Below, in pieces: positions 47,266-55,293 of a DNA stretch of 64,000 bases. Source of the DNA: Treponema sp. JC4 (GTDB lineage Bacteria > Spirochaetota > Spirochaetia > Treponematales > Treponemataceae); contig NZ_AJGU01000007.1 in the NCBI RefSeq assembly GCF_000260795.1, forward strand, positions 27,462 through 91,461. The letters run 5' to 3'. Within the stretch, counting starts at the first letter, position 1; every line of letters starts with the position of its first letter. Under the pieces are notes generated by a model that saw only the letters and a list, made by a program, of their open reading frames with translations, ran no database searches and had not been told where the DNA came from. The position numbers and the translations under genes were made by a program.

Positions 47266-48879
47266 ATGAAAAGGTATAATGGAAAATCCATTTACAAGGG
47301 CATTGCAATCGGCCCGGTAAAAATCTTAAAGAAAGTCGTTTACGACACATCACTTCACCCGATTGAAAATCCGGAAGCAGAAATTGAACGCTATAATAAG
47401 GCCCGCGACACAGCAGTAGCCCAGCTTCAGGCAATTTACGAAAAAGCAAAAACAGAAGTCGGCGAAGAAGCCGCTGCCATTTTTGACGTGCAGTCCATGT
47501 TGATTGGCGATGATGATTTTACAGATTCAGTTTATTCGTTAATCCGCGACGAAAAAGCCAATGCAGAATACGCAGTTTTCCAGAGCGGCGAAACTATCAG
47601 TCAGATTTTTGCCGAAATGGAAGATGAATATATGAAGGCCCGCTCGGCAGATATTAAGGATATTGCCCGCCGGGTAGTTACAGTTCTTTGCGGAGGCGAA
47701 GATGAAAATGTTGATTCCGACGCCCCTGCCATTTTGTATGCAGATGACCTTACACCGGCAGAAACCGTAGCCCTTGATAAATCAAAAATCCTTGCTTTTG
47801 TAACAAAGTTCGGTTCTTCTCAGTCGCACACAGCAATTCTTGCCCGCACAATGAATATTCCAGCCATTACAGGCGTTGTAATTGATTCAGAATGGAACGG
47901 AAAAGAATGCGTTGTAGACAGCTTTGCAGGGGAAGTAATTTTAGAGCCGGATGAAGAAACTCTTGCAGAAAAAACAAAACTTCAGAAGGAAGCCCTTTCC
48001 AAACGGGAACTTTTACAGAATCTTAAAGGAAAAGAAAGCATCACTCTGGGCGGAAAGAAAATCAACCTTTATGCAAATATAGGCTCGGTTGCAGATGCAG
48101 ATTTAGCCCTGGAAAATGATGCCGAAGGAATCGGTCTTTTCAGAAGTGAATTTCTTTACCTGGGTCGCCACTCCTACCCGACTGAAGACGAACAGTTTGT
48201 AGCCTACAAAAATGTAGCCAAAAAGATGAACGGCAAAAAGGTGATTATCAGAACTCTGGATATCGGGGCTGACAAGCAGGCTGATTATTTTAAGCTGGAC
48301 CAGGAAGAAAATCCTGCTATGGGCTTCCGCGCTATTCGCATCTGCCTTGACCGCCCGGAACTTTTTAAAACTCAACTTCGTGCCATTTACCGTGCCAGCG
48401 CCTTTGGAAACCTTGCGATCATGTACCCTATGATTATCAGCGTGGACGAAGTTCACCGCATTAAAAAAATTGCTTCGGATGTCTGCTATTCCCTCAACAA
48501 AGAAAACATCCCCTACGGAAACGTTGAACAGGGAATTATGATAGAAACCCCGGCCGCAGTTATGATGAGCGAAGAACTTGCCCAGGAAGTTGATTTCTTT
48601 TCTATCGGAACAAATGACCTTACCCAGTATACCCTTGCCATCGACCGCCAGAACTCACGTCTTGAAAACTTTTACGACGCTCACCATCCGGCAGTTTTGC
48701 GCGAAATCCAGATGACAATAGAAAACGGTCACAAACACGGCTGCTGGGTGGGCATCTGCGGAGAACTTGGCGCAGACCTTGAACTCACAGAAACCTTTAT
48801 AAACATGGGAATTGACGAACTTTCAGTTTCGCCGTCACATATACTTGCATTGCGCGACAGAATTAGAAATATTAAATAA
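47266..48879 (+). CDS. ptsI: PTS enzyme I
   Basis: Transfers phosphate from PEP to HPr. The start is the ATG at 47266 with AGGAG; an in-frame ATG at 47194 lacks a ribosome binding site and adds residues foreign to the family. The product is 537 residues. Active His is in GSSQSHTAILARTM. The PEP domain has GIGLFRSEFLYL, MGFRAIRICLDRPELF, GIMIETPAAVM, FFSIGTNDLTQYTLAIDR and GICGELGAD. It is followed by ptsH after 40 bp and divergent from the bgl operon it energises. Confidence 0.96.
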   Translation: MKRYNGKSIYKGIAIGPVKILKKVVYDTSLHPIENPEAEIERYNKARDTAVAQLQAIYEKAKTEVGEEAAAIFDVQSMLIGDDDFTDSVYSLIRDEKANAEYAVFQSGETISQIFAEMEDEYMKARSADIKDIARRVVTVLCGGEDENVDSDAPAILYADDLTPAETVALDKSKILAFVTKFGSSQSHTAILARTMNIPAITGVVIDSEWNGKECVVDSFAGEVILEPDEETLAEKTKLQKEALSKRELLQNLKGKESITLGGKKINLYANIGSVADADLALENDAEGIGLFRSEFLYLGRHSYPTEDEQFVAYKNVAKKMNGKKVIIRTLDIGADKQADYFKLDQEENPAMGFRAIRICLDRPELFKTQLRAIYRASAFGNLAIMYPMIISVDEVHRIKKIASDVCYSLNKENIPYGNVEQGIMIETPAAVMMSEELAQEVDFFSIGTNDLTQYTLAIDRQNSRLENFYDAHHPAVLREIQMTIENGHKHGCWVGICGELGADLELTETFINMGIDELSVSPSHILALRDRIRNIK

Positions 48880-48919
48880 AGACCGGCGGCTTAAACTGCC
48901 GCCTTACACAGGAGTCACT

Positions 48920-49177
48920 ATGAAAACATTCGATTACACAATCACAGATTCACTTGGAATTCACGCTCGTCCGGGCGGAGAACTTGTAAAAGTTGCAAAA
49001 CCTTTTACTTCAAAAATCACCCTTGCCTGCAACGGAAAAACAGCCGACGCAAAACGCCTTATTGCAGTTATGAGCCTTGGCGCAAAACAAGGCCACGCAG
49101 TAAACGTTAGCGTAGAAGGCGACGACGAAGAAGCAGCCTCAGCAGCTATGGAAACTTTCTTCAAAGCAAATTTGTAA
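48920..49177 (+). CDS. ptsH: HPr phosphocarrier protein
   Basis: 85 residues. Start at 48920 with AGGAG. Active His15 in SLGIHARPGGELVKVA. Around the regulatory Ser46 of Firmicutes the sequence is AKRLIAVMSLGAKQG, so the Ser of KSIMGVMSLG is replaced and regulation by an HPr kinase at that site is not expected. It passes phosphate from ptsI to EII permeases and could also modify the PRDs of the antiterminator. Confidence 0.95.
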   Translation: MKTFDYTITDSLGIHARPGGELVKVAKPFTSKITLACNGKTADAKRLIAVMSLGAKQGHAVNVSVEGDDEEAASAAMETFFKANL

Positions 49178-49289
49178 AATTAAAGTCTGCTAAAGAAATC
49201 TTAAGAAAGACTATATATTTTTCTTGACGATTAACTCCCCCTGACTTAAAGTTGTTATAACGACAATTTATAATTAAGGGGGATTTTTT

Positions 49290-51200
49290 ATGAAAAGAAG
49301 AAAATCATTTCTGTATGCGTTGATTGCTGCAACAGCTTTATTTGCGCTCTCCTGTTCAAATGGATCAAGTGATTCAGGTTCAGAGCCAGTTAGTAAAAAT
49401 ACTTATGTAGCCTTTTCTCATCTCTCGCCATACATGCAAAGCACACTCAAAGAAACTGATGGTAAAATCACATCAAGTACCAAAACCGTTCCAGAAGTTT
49501 ACATTGTTCACGGAAGCAGATTATCAGATCTTTCTGAAGAACAGATTCTTCTTGCAGTAAAAACATGTCTTGAAGGTCAGACTTTTATTATAGATACACC
49601 AACCTATGATCAAGTAGTCAACTTTTGCGAGAAACTAATAGCTGTTCTAGACAAAACTGAGAATGAATATTTCAATGACATGACAGAGGTTAGTCCTTAT
49701 TCCATAGCAAACCTTCTAGACCAGTTTTATGACGACTTGACCAATACAGGAGTAGATACATGGGAAACAAAGGCCTTTGAAGCAATTGCAATGAGAAAAG
49801 ATCAGGTTTATTTTGTTCATGATATTAATGAGACAGTTGATGCAGATGAATTAGACATTAGTATGGAAACAGAAGGTTCTGCAAAATGTCCAGAAACAGA
49901 ATCTAAAGAAGATGGAAATGAAAAAAATTATACTGTCCTGGCAGATCCTGAAAATGGTGTAGAAATAGACTGGGGAGCCTTGAAAAATTCTTCAATTCAG
50001 GCCTTTGCTGACTGGATAAATGAAGCAGCATCAGAAGAATCAAAAAGCCAGAGGACAGCAAGATCTGCAATTGATGATGCAAAAAAAGCACAGTCTTTCG
50101 TACATAACTTTACAGTTACATTTAATCGCAGTCATGAACATTATGATGGAAGATATAACGGCAGAAGTGAAAACGTACAGCTTTATGTTGATGTATGGAC
50201 AGCATGCAGCATAGATACCAATACAGATTACTATCTTGTAAGAACTTCTGCAGTATGTAATAACCAGCAGCTAAAATACAGCAATGACTGGTCTCCAGAT
50301 AAATACATCAGTCCATATATGGGTTCCTGTGAAATCACATCTGCTTTGGGTGATGGACATGCAATATTAAAATCATCTGAATGTTCACCGAAAACAACCC
50401 AAGGAAGTCAAAGTTTTACAAGTGGTACAAGTTTCAATTTTGGCGGAAATGCGGGCTTTAATACAAATGGCCCAACAGGTGGTATTTCTACAGGTTTTTC
50501 TATAAGCGAATCAAGAACACAGTCTATTCCAGATATTTCAATTAAAGTAAATCCAGCAACAGACGAAAAATCAGTAAACTGGCGTTTTTCAACACCGGAT
50601 ATAATACCTTACTGGGACTGGTTTACAACTAAATGCGACGGAGCAAAAGGCATTCAGACAAATGCAGCTATATTTGATACTTATGCTCTTTATACAATGC
50701 CTAGCAATTATTATTGGAATCAAGAAAAAGTTCCTCTTAAGTCTACTGGTAAAGTTACTATCTATATGCTTACTGGCTGGCTTACAAATGCAGGACTCAA
50801 CTTACACTGGCAGGAATTCGGTAATACCAGAACATCTTCCTTTACAGACTATGTAAGAAAACCATGTAATTCATACTGCGACTACATAATGTTCTGTGAC
50901 ACAACTAATATATCACCAGAAAGAAAAGATCTTTACCATAGAATCGTAAAGGATTATTTTCCAGAATGGGGAAGTAATGTAAGATACTATGGATTCTGCG
51001 ATACATATAACAAAAACAAAGATACATGGGACTTTAAAAGACATAATGAACTTGCGAAATATCACTTCTCCAGTGTAGAAAAGACAATCAGGACGAACCA
51101 GAATGTTCTTAAAGCTCGTGGATTTGAAGGAAATGTCAAATTTATAATCCAAAATGCACAAACAGGAGATAAGGTAGATTCCTTTGAATTAACCTTCTAA
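49290..51200 (+). CDS. Lipoprotein with leukocidin/hemolysin-like pore-forming region (putative)
   Basis: 636 residues. Lipoprotein signal MKRRKSFLYALIAATALFAL ending in LSC, then a Ser/Gly-rich spacer. Residues about 368-424 form a Gly/Ser/Asn-rich alternating segment (FTSGTSFNFGGNAGFN, GPTGGISTGFSISESRTQ) flanked by beta-rich sequence (YVDVWTACSIDTNTDYYLVR before; DISIKVNPATDEKSVNWRFS after). That arrangement resembles the prestem of leukocidin/hemolysin beta-pore toxins and related gut-bacterial proteins. The call is from pattern memory. Codon use is more AT-rich than neighbours. Strong AAGGGGGA ribosome binding site; its stop overlaps that of tatD. Confidence 0.5.
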   Translation: MKRRKSFLYALIAATALFALSCSNGSSDSGSEPVSKNTYVAFSHLSPYMQSTLKETDGKITSSTKTVPEVYIVHGSRLSDLSEEQILLAVKTCLEGQTFIIDTPTYDQVVNFCEKLIAVLDKTENEYFNDMTEVSPYSIANLLDQFYDDLTNTGVDTWETKAFEAIAMRKDQVYFVHDINETVDADELDISMETEGSAKCPETESKEDGNEKNYTVLADPENGVEIDWGALKNSSIQAFADWINEAASEESKSQRTARSAIDDAKKAQSFVHNFTVTFNRSHEHYDGRYNGRSENVQLYVDVWTACSIDTNTDYYLVRTSAVCNNQQLKYSNDWSPDKYISPYMGSCEITSALGDGHAILKSSECSPKTTQGSQSFTSGTSFNFGGNAGFNTNGPTGGISTGFSISESRTQSIPDISIKVNPATDEKSVNWRFSTPDIIPYWDWFTTKCDGAKGIQTNAAIFDTYALYTMPSNYYWNQEKVPLKSTGKVTIYMLTGWLTNAGLNLHWQEFGNTRTSSFTDYVRKPCNSYCDYIMFCDTTNISPERKDLYHRIVKDYFPEWGSNVRYYGFCDTYNKNKDTWDFKRHNELAKYHFSSVEKTIRTNQNVLKARGFEGNVKFIIQNAQTGDKVDSFELTF

Positions 51201-52015
51201 TTCCCAAATAAAGAATTAAAATTTCTTTTCATAAGGGGTATAAGCTGGTCAAGGCTTATGCCCCTTATTTTTTCCGCCGCCTCATAAACCCGTTCAATTT
51301 CACAAGCCCTTGTAAAAGCTTCCCCCTTCAAAGTCTGAAAAGGAGCATCCGTCTCAAGCAGCAGGTTTTCAAGTGGTAATTCCTTCACACACTCAATTAC
51401 TTTTTTATTTCCGTTCAGCATCTGCTTTCCAAAACTGAAGCAGCAGTTTATTCCCCGTTCAATCAAAGAGTTAGCTTCAACTACGCTTCCCATAAAAGAA
51501 TGAAAAAGCACCGCCGGAAGTTTTTTAAGTCGCGGAGCATATTCAAAAAGCTTTTCGTTAGCCTTTCGGCAGTGAACCACAAGGGGCATTTTATACTCTT
51601 CTGCCAGTTCCAGCTGTATATTCCACATTTCTTCCTGTAAGACCCGTTTTTCTTTTAATGCAGGCGTAAAATAATCAAAGCCTGCTTCTCCGATAGCCTT
51701 TAATAAGGGGTCTTCTCTTTTTTCTAATGCCGTATTCCGCTCATCAAGTAGCCCTTCCAAAAAGTCAGTATATGTGTCCAAATTAAAAGCCGGGTCACTA
51801 CACAACTGCGGATGCAGACCAAAAGCTTTTATTACATTGGATGGGGCAGTTTTTTGAAGCTCCCACTCATCAAAACTATGGGCACAGGAACAGGCAGTCC
51901 AGCTAACATTAAGCTCCGATTCATGTTCTTTACAGACCGCATAATGAAAATGAGCATCGCAAAAGTCACTTTTTTTTAGAGAAAATTCCAAGTTTTTTTC
52001 AATTTTTTCTAACAT
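51197..52015 (-). CDS. TatD-family hydrolase
   Basis: Metal-dependent nuclease/hydrolase of the amidohydrolase fold, 272 residues. FCDAHFHYAV gives the first HxH pair, AIGEAGFDY the Glu, PLVVHCRKAN and VLFHSFMGS the histidines and LLLETDAPF the Asp. TatD enzymes act as 3'-5' DNases; a D-Tyr-tRNA role is also reported for some members. On the minus strand TATAAT lies only 8 nt before the ATG, so transcription may start at or near the start codon. Confidence 0.88.
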   Translation of the reverse strand: MLEKIEKNLEFSLKKSDFCDAHFHYAVCKEHESELNVSWTACSCAHSFDEWELQKTAPSNVIKAFGLHPQLCSDPAFNLDTYTDFLEGLLDERNTALEKREDPLLKAIGEAGFDYFTPALKEKRVLQEEMWNIQLELAEEYKMPLVVHCRKANEKLFEYAPRLKKLPAVLFHSFMGSVVEANSLIERGINCCFSFGKQMLNGNKKVIECVKELPLENLLLETDAPFQTLKGEAFTRACEIERVYEAAEKIRGISLDQLIPLMKRNFNSLFGN

Positions 52016-52062
52016 TTTTTTTATTATAACCGAATATAAAAGTATGGGAACGTGTTTTCCAT

Positions 52063-52080
52063 GCGAAACTTGAGTTTCGC
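52063..52080. other. Small inverted repeat in the tatD / small-ORF divergent region
   Basis: GCGAAAC (52063-52069) pairs with GTTTCGC (52074-52080) around TTGA, in the 133-bp gap between tatD and the 70-residue protein gene. No T-run follows; it may be an operator or a leader hairpin. Confidence 0.4.
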
Positions 52081-52148
52081 GATAATTTTGACTAAAAATC
52101 TTACTTCATAGATGTGCTTAAAAACAATTCAGATTGCGGGAGGCAATA

Positions 52149-52361
52149 ATGAAAAGTTACACATTAAAAAGCATAGGAAAAACTTCAGACTACATGACAA
52201 TTCTTCGTGAAATGGAAGATGGATTTGTTGTAAAAATCGTTCGCGACCTCGACGGTTACGAAGACGTAAAAACTGACTACATCAGCCGCGAACTCTTCGA
52301 CAGCTGCATCCGTACCGGCTATCTTACAGAAATCAAAGAGAAGGTTGCCGTAACAGCATAA
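52149..52361 (+). CDS. Small hypothetical protein (70 aa)
   Basis: The start is the ATG at 52149 with a strong GGGAGG 7 nt upstream; an ATG 15 nt earlier overlaps that site. The protein MKSYTLKSIGKTSDY... is mixed charge, soluble, without signal peptide or cysteine clusters except one Cys. I do not recognise a family. The good ribosome binding site and a strong terminator 50 bp after the stop support a real gene, transcribed alone. Confidence 0.75.
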   Translation: MKSYTLKSIGKTSDYMTILREMEDGFVVKIVRDLDGYEDVKTDYISRELFDSCIRTGYLTEIKEKVAVTA

Positions 52362-52402
52362 AGTGGACTTGAAGTTCCAAATATTATTCAAATTAGCCTT
52401 GT

Positions 52403-52432
52403 AAAAAAAACGCTCCGTCGGAGCGTTTTTTG
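52403..52432. terminator. Bidirectional intrinsic terminator between the small gene and miaA
   Basis: CGCTCC (52411-52416) pairs with GGAGCG (52420-52425), loop GTC, flanked by A8 and T6. It serves both convergent genes; it overlaps nothing on either side. Confidence 0.92.
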
Positions 52433-52435
52433 TTT

Positions 52436-53377
52436 TTAACCAAGTTTTTCTTTTACAAGGGAAATTGCTTCTTCAATTCTACTAGCCTTACTGCCCTGAC
52501 CCAACCAGTGGATTTCAACACCTTTTCTTTCCATCATACGGAACCAGGTTTCCTGCCTTTTTGCAAACTGGCGGATAGCGATAAAAAGCTTTTCTTCCAT
52601 TTCATCGCGGCTTTTGTATTTGCCCTGCAAAAACTCAGAACAGAAGCGGTATTCAAGTCCCAGCTTTTCAAGGCGTTCAAAGGTAATTCCGCTTTTATGG
52701 ATATTTTCAACTTCTTCAATCATGCCGCCGTCCAGGCGTTCCCGAAGTCGGATAGAAATATTTTTCCATAGTTCAGGACGGGGCAAAGTCGTTCCGATTA
52801 TAAAAGGCCTTATATCAGGGCGCTCAACCGAAGTCGATTCAATTCCCTGTTTTTTTGCTTCAATAATTTCCAGAGCCTTGATTACGCGCTCTTTTTCCTT
52901 AAGGTCAGCCTTTACGTGTAAGTCAGGCTGCTCGTGAAGAAGCATTTCTCCCAGTTCTTCAAGTGATTTTGCTTCCAGCTCTGCGTGAAGCTGGGGATTT
53001 TCCGGCAGAATTACCATTTCATAGTCGCGTACAACTGCATCCAGGTACATTCCTGTTCCGCCAACCACTACAGGTAATTTTCCACGGGAAGAAATACCCT
53101 TAAAGGCGGCATAAAAATCTTTCTGATAATTGTAAACATTGTATTCGTCTGGCAGCTGGGCAATATCGATCAGATGATAAGGAACTGGCTGACCTTCCCA
53201 GATATATTCGTCCAGGTCTTTACCGGAACCAATATCAAGATGACGGTAAGTCTGGCGGGAATCTGCAGAAATAATTTCTCCATTAAAAGTACCGGCAAGG
53301 GCAACTCCAATAGAAGTTTTTCCAACCGCCGTCGGGCCTAAAACGATTATACAATTGTAACTTTTATTTCCTGCCAT
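52436..53377 (-). CDS. miaA: tRNA dimethylallyltransferase (MiaA)
   Basis: Isopentenylates A37 of tRNAs reading UNN codons. P-loop VLGPTAVGKTSIGVALA, then ISADSRQTYRHLDIGSGK, VVVGGTGMYLDAVV and RLRERLDGGMIEEV. The start is placed at the ATG at 53377 (GGCGGGA ribosome binding site), giving 313 residues; an ATG 15 codons upstream would overlap the preceding gene. Last gene of the long minus-strand run. Confidence 0.94.
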   Translation of the reverse strand: MAGNKSYNCIIVLGPTAVGKTSIGVALAGTFNGEIISADSRQTYRHLDIGSGKDLDEYIWEGQPVPYHLIDIAQLPDEYNVYNYQKDFYAAFKGISSRGKLPVVVGGTGMYLDAVVRDYEMVILPENPQLHAELEAKSLEELGEMLLHEQPDLHVKADLKEKERVIKALEIIEAKKQGIESTSVERPDIRPFIIGTTLPRPELWKNISIRLRERLDGGMIEEVENIHKSGITFERLEKLGLEYRFCSEFLQGKYKSRDEMEEKLFIAIRQFAKRQETWFRMMERKGVEIHWLGQGSKASRIEEAISLVKEKLG

Positions 53378-53397
53378 AAATCCCGCCAAAAAGCTTC

Positions 53398-54651
53398 CTA
53401 GCGAACTACACAGATTGCGCACTTCAAATATTCAGACTTAGGATAACCGGCCAGCAGCGGATGATCAGGGCCCGCACCTCGTTTATCCAGAATCTGAACT
53501 TTTTTATGGCTATCCATTGCAGCGTGCATAATCATGTCGTAGAAGGTTGTTGAATCAAAGAAGTGTGAACATGAACAGGTAATAAGTATTCCGCCTTCGT
53601 TCAAAAGCCTCATGGCACGAAGGTTGATTTCTTTATATCCACCGTAAGCCTTCTGAATATTCTTTGCAGATTTTGTAAAGGCAGGTGGGTCAAGAATGAT
53701 TACATCAAACTTTTCTCCATCAGCTTCATATTTCTTAAGAAGGTCAAAAACATCAGCGCAGACAGCCTTCATAACCTTTTCTGCCTTATTGAGCTTAATG
53801 TTATTGTTTACCATTTCTACGGCTTCTTCAGAAATATCAACAGAAGTTACTTCGCGGGCCCCTGCCTTAAAGGCATTGAGTCCGAATGCGCCAGTGTGGG
53901 TAAAGGTATCAAGAACCTTTTTTCCGTGGCAGAAGCGTTTAATCTGCTCGCGGTTGAACTTCTGGTCAAGGAAGTAGCCTGTTTTCTGTCCGCCCTCAAC
54001 GTCAACGCAAAGACGAACCTCGTTTTCAATAATCGTAATTTTTGTGTCAAAGTTTTTACCGTCAAGCCAGCCGCTTGTAAGGGGAAGTCCTTCCTTTTCA
54101 CGGACAGCTTCATCATCCTTTTCAAAAATACCGTCCGGCTTGCAGACCTTTTTAAGAGCCTTTAAGATTTCTTCTCGGAATACTTCGCAGGCCATTGCCA
54201 GGAACTGAACAACAAGGAAAACTTTCCCATCTTCACTGCAGAAACGCTCGCAGATAAAGCCCGGAATCAAATCTGCCTCACCAAAAACAAGGCGGTAAGA
54301 ATCTGTGTCAGAATAATAAAGCTTTCTGTGATTGTAAGCCGCAAGAATGCGTTTTTCCCAGAAATCAGAAATATCTTCAAAAACCTTGTCGACATGTTCT
54401 GTAGAAATCAGGCGAACCGCAATCTTTGATTTTTTATTTAGGATTCCGCTTCCTAAAAATCCGCCTGCTTTTGTGCATACTTCAACGGCGGAACCGTCAG
54501 GCACTGTACATTCAGCTAAGGTCTCATTCTTCCATTCCGATTTTTCATCAGCGCGGTGCTTAAAATGCGAAATCTCGTTATCAAATACCCAGGGAAAACC
54601 CTGTAAAATTTCTCTCTCTTCTTTTGCGTTCAAAAATACTTTTGCAAACAT
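53398..54651 (-). CDS. Class I rRNA methyltransferase, RlmI-like (PUA + SAM domain)
   Basis: 417 residues. N-terminal PUA-like domain (ILQGFPWVFDNEISHF), central RlmI fold (YYSDTDSYRLVFGEADLIPG) and SAM-binding VLDTFTHTGAFGLNAFKAGA; catalytic region IILDPPAFTKS and ILITCSCSHFF with a conserved Cys. These enzymes make m5C in 23S rRNA. The family is clear; the precise nucleotide is assumed from RlmI. Ends 20 bp before miaA. Confidence 0.9.
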   Translation of the reverse strand: MFAKVFLNAKEEREILQGFPWVFDNEISHFKHRADEKSEWKNETLAECTVPDGSAVEVCTKAGGFLGSGILNKKSKIAVRLISTEHVDKVFEDISDFWEKRILAAYNHRKLYYSDTDSYRLVFGEADLIPGFICERFCSEDGKVFLVVQFLAMACEVFREEILKALKKVCKPDGIFEKDDEAVREKEGLPLTSGWLDGKNFDTKITIIENEVRLCVDVEGGQKTGYFLDQKFNREQIKRFCHGKKVLDTFTHTGAFGLNAFKAGAREVTSVDISEEAVEMVNNNIKLNKAEKVMKAVCADVFDLLKKYEADGEKFDVIILDPPAFTKSAKNIQKAYGGYKEINLRAMRLLNEGGILITCSCSHFFDSTTFYDMIMHAAMDSHKKVQILDKRGAGPDHPLLAGYPKSEYLKCAICVVR

Positions 54652-54687
54652 AAAACATCCTAAAAATAAAATCTGCCTTCCGGCAGT

Positions 54688-55272
54688 TTAGATATACTTT
54701 CCCCACTCTTCCCAGAGTTTTTCCGGGCTTTCAAAATGCACAGTCTTTATTCCAAGACTTTCTGCAGCCTGGCAGTTTTCAATTTTATCATCAGTAAAAA
54801 AAGCTTCTTCTGCCTTATAGCCTTCAGCCTCTAAAATCACTTCAAAAAAGTGAGGATCCGGCTTTGCCTCTCCGATTTTATTACTGGCATAGGTCTGGTC
54901 AAAAAAGGCGTAATCACCCCTTTCCATGTGATTTTCCCAGTGGCTCTGAATTGTGTTTGTTCCGCAGACAACGCGGTGCTTTTTCCGAAGGGCTGTAATC
55001 AGCTCTGCGGTTCGGGTCTGAAGGGTCGGATGAAAATAAAGGCGGAAAAGATCATTCTTTACAAAAGGAAGCTTCTGAGAAACTGAAACCTTATTGAAGG
55101 CATCCCAGAAATCCCTTGTATCAATAAAACCTTTTTCCAGACGGTTCCAGATATCTCCATTTTCCTTACAAATTTTCAAAAACTCATTTTTATAGAGCCC
55201 CAGTTTTTCTGTTAAAACGTCCAGCGGGAAGGTCGTTGTAACAACGCCCCCCATATCAAAAATAAAAAGCAT
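54688..55272 (-). CDS. HAD-family hydrolase (IA subfamily)
   Basis: 194 residues. Motif I FIFDMGGVVT, motif II VVCGTNTIQSHW region with Thr, motif III GEAKPDPHFFEVIL, motif IV FFTDDKIENCQAAESLGI. Similar to YihX-like phosphatases of sugar phosphates. Between topA (21 bp) and the methyltransferase gene. Confidence 0.85.
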   Translation of the reverse strand: MLFIFDMGGVVTTTFPLDVLTEKLGLYKNEFLKICKENGDIWNRLEKGFIDTRDFWDAFNKVSVSQKLPFVKNDLFRLYFHPTLQTRTAELITALRKKHRVVCGTNTIQSHWENHMERGDYAFFDQTYASNKIGEAKPDPHFFEVILEAEGYKAEEAFFTDDKIENCQAAESLGIKTVHFESPEKLWEEWGKYI

Positions 55273-55293
55273 AATATCCCCTGTGGTGACAAC

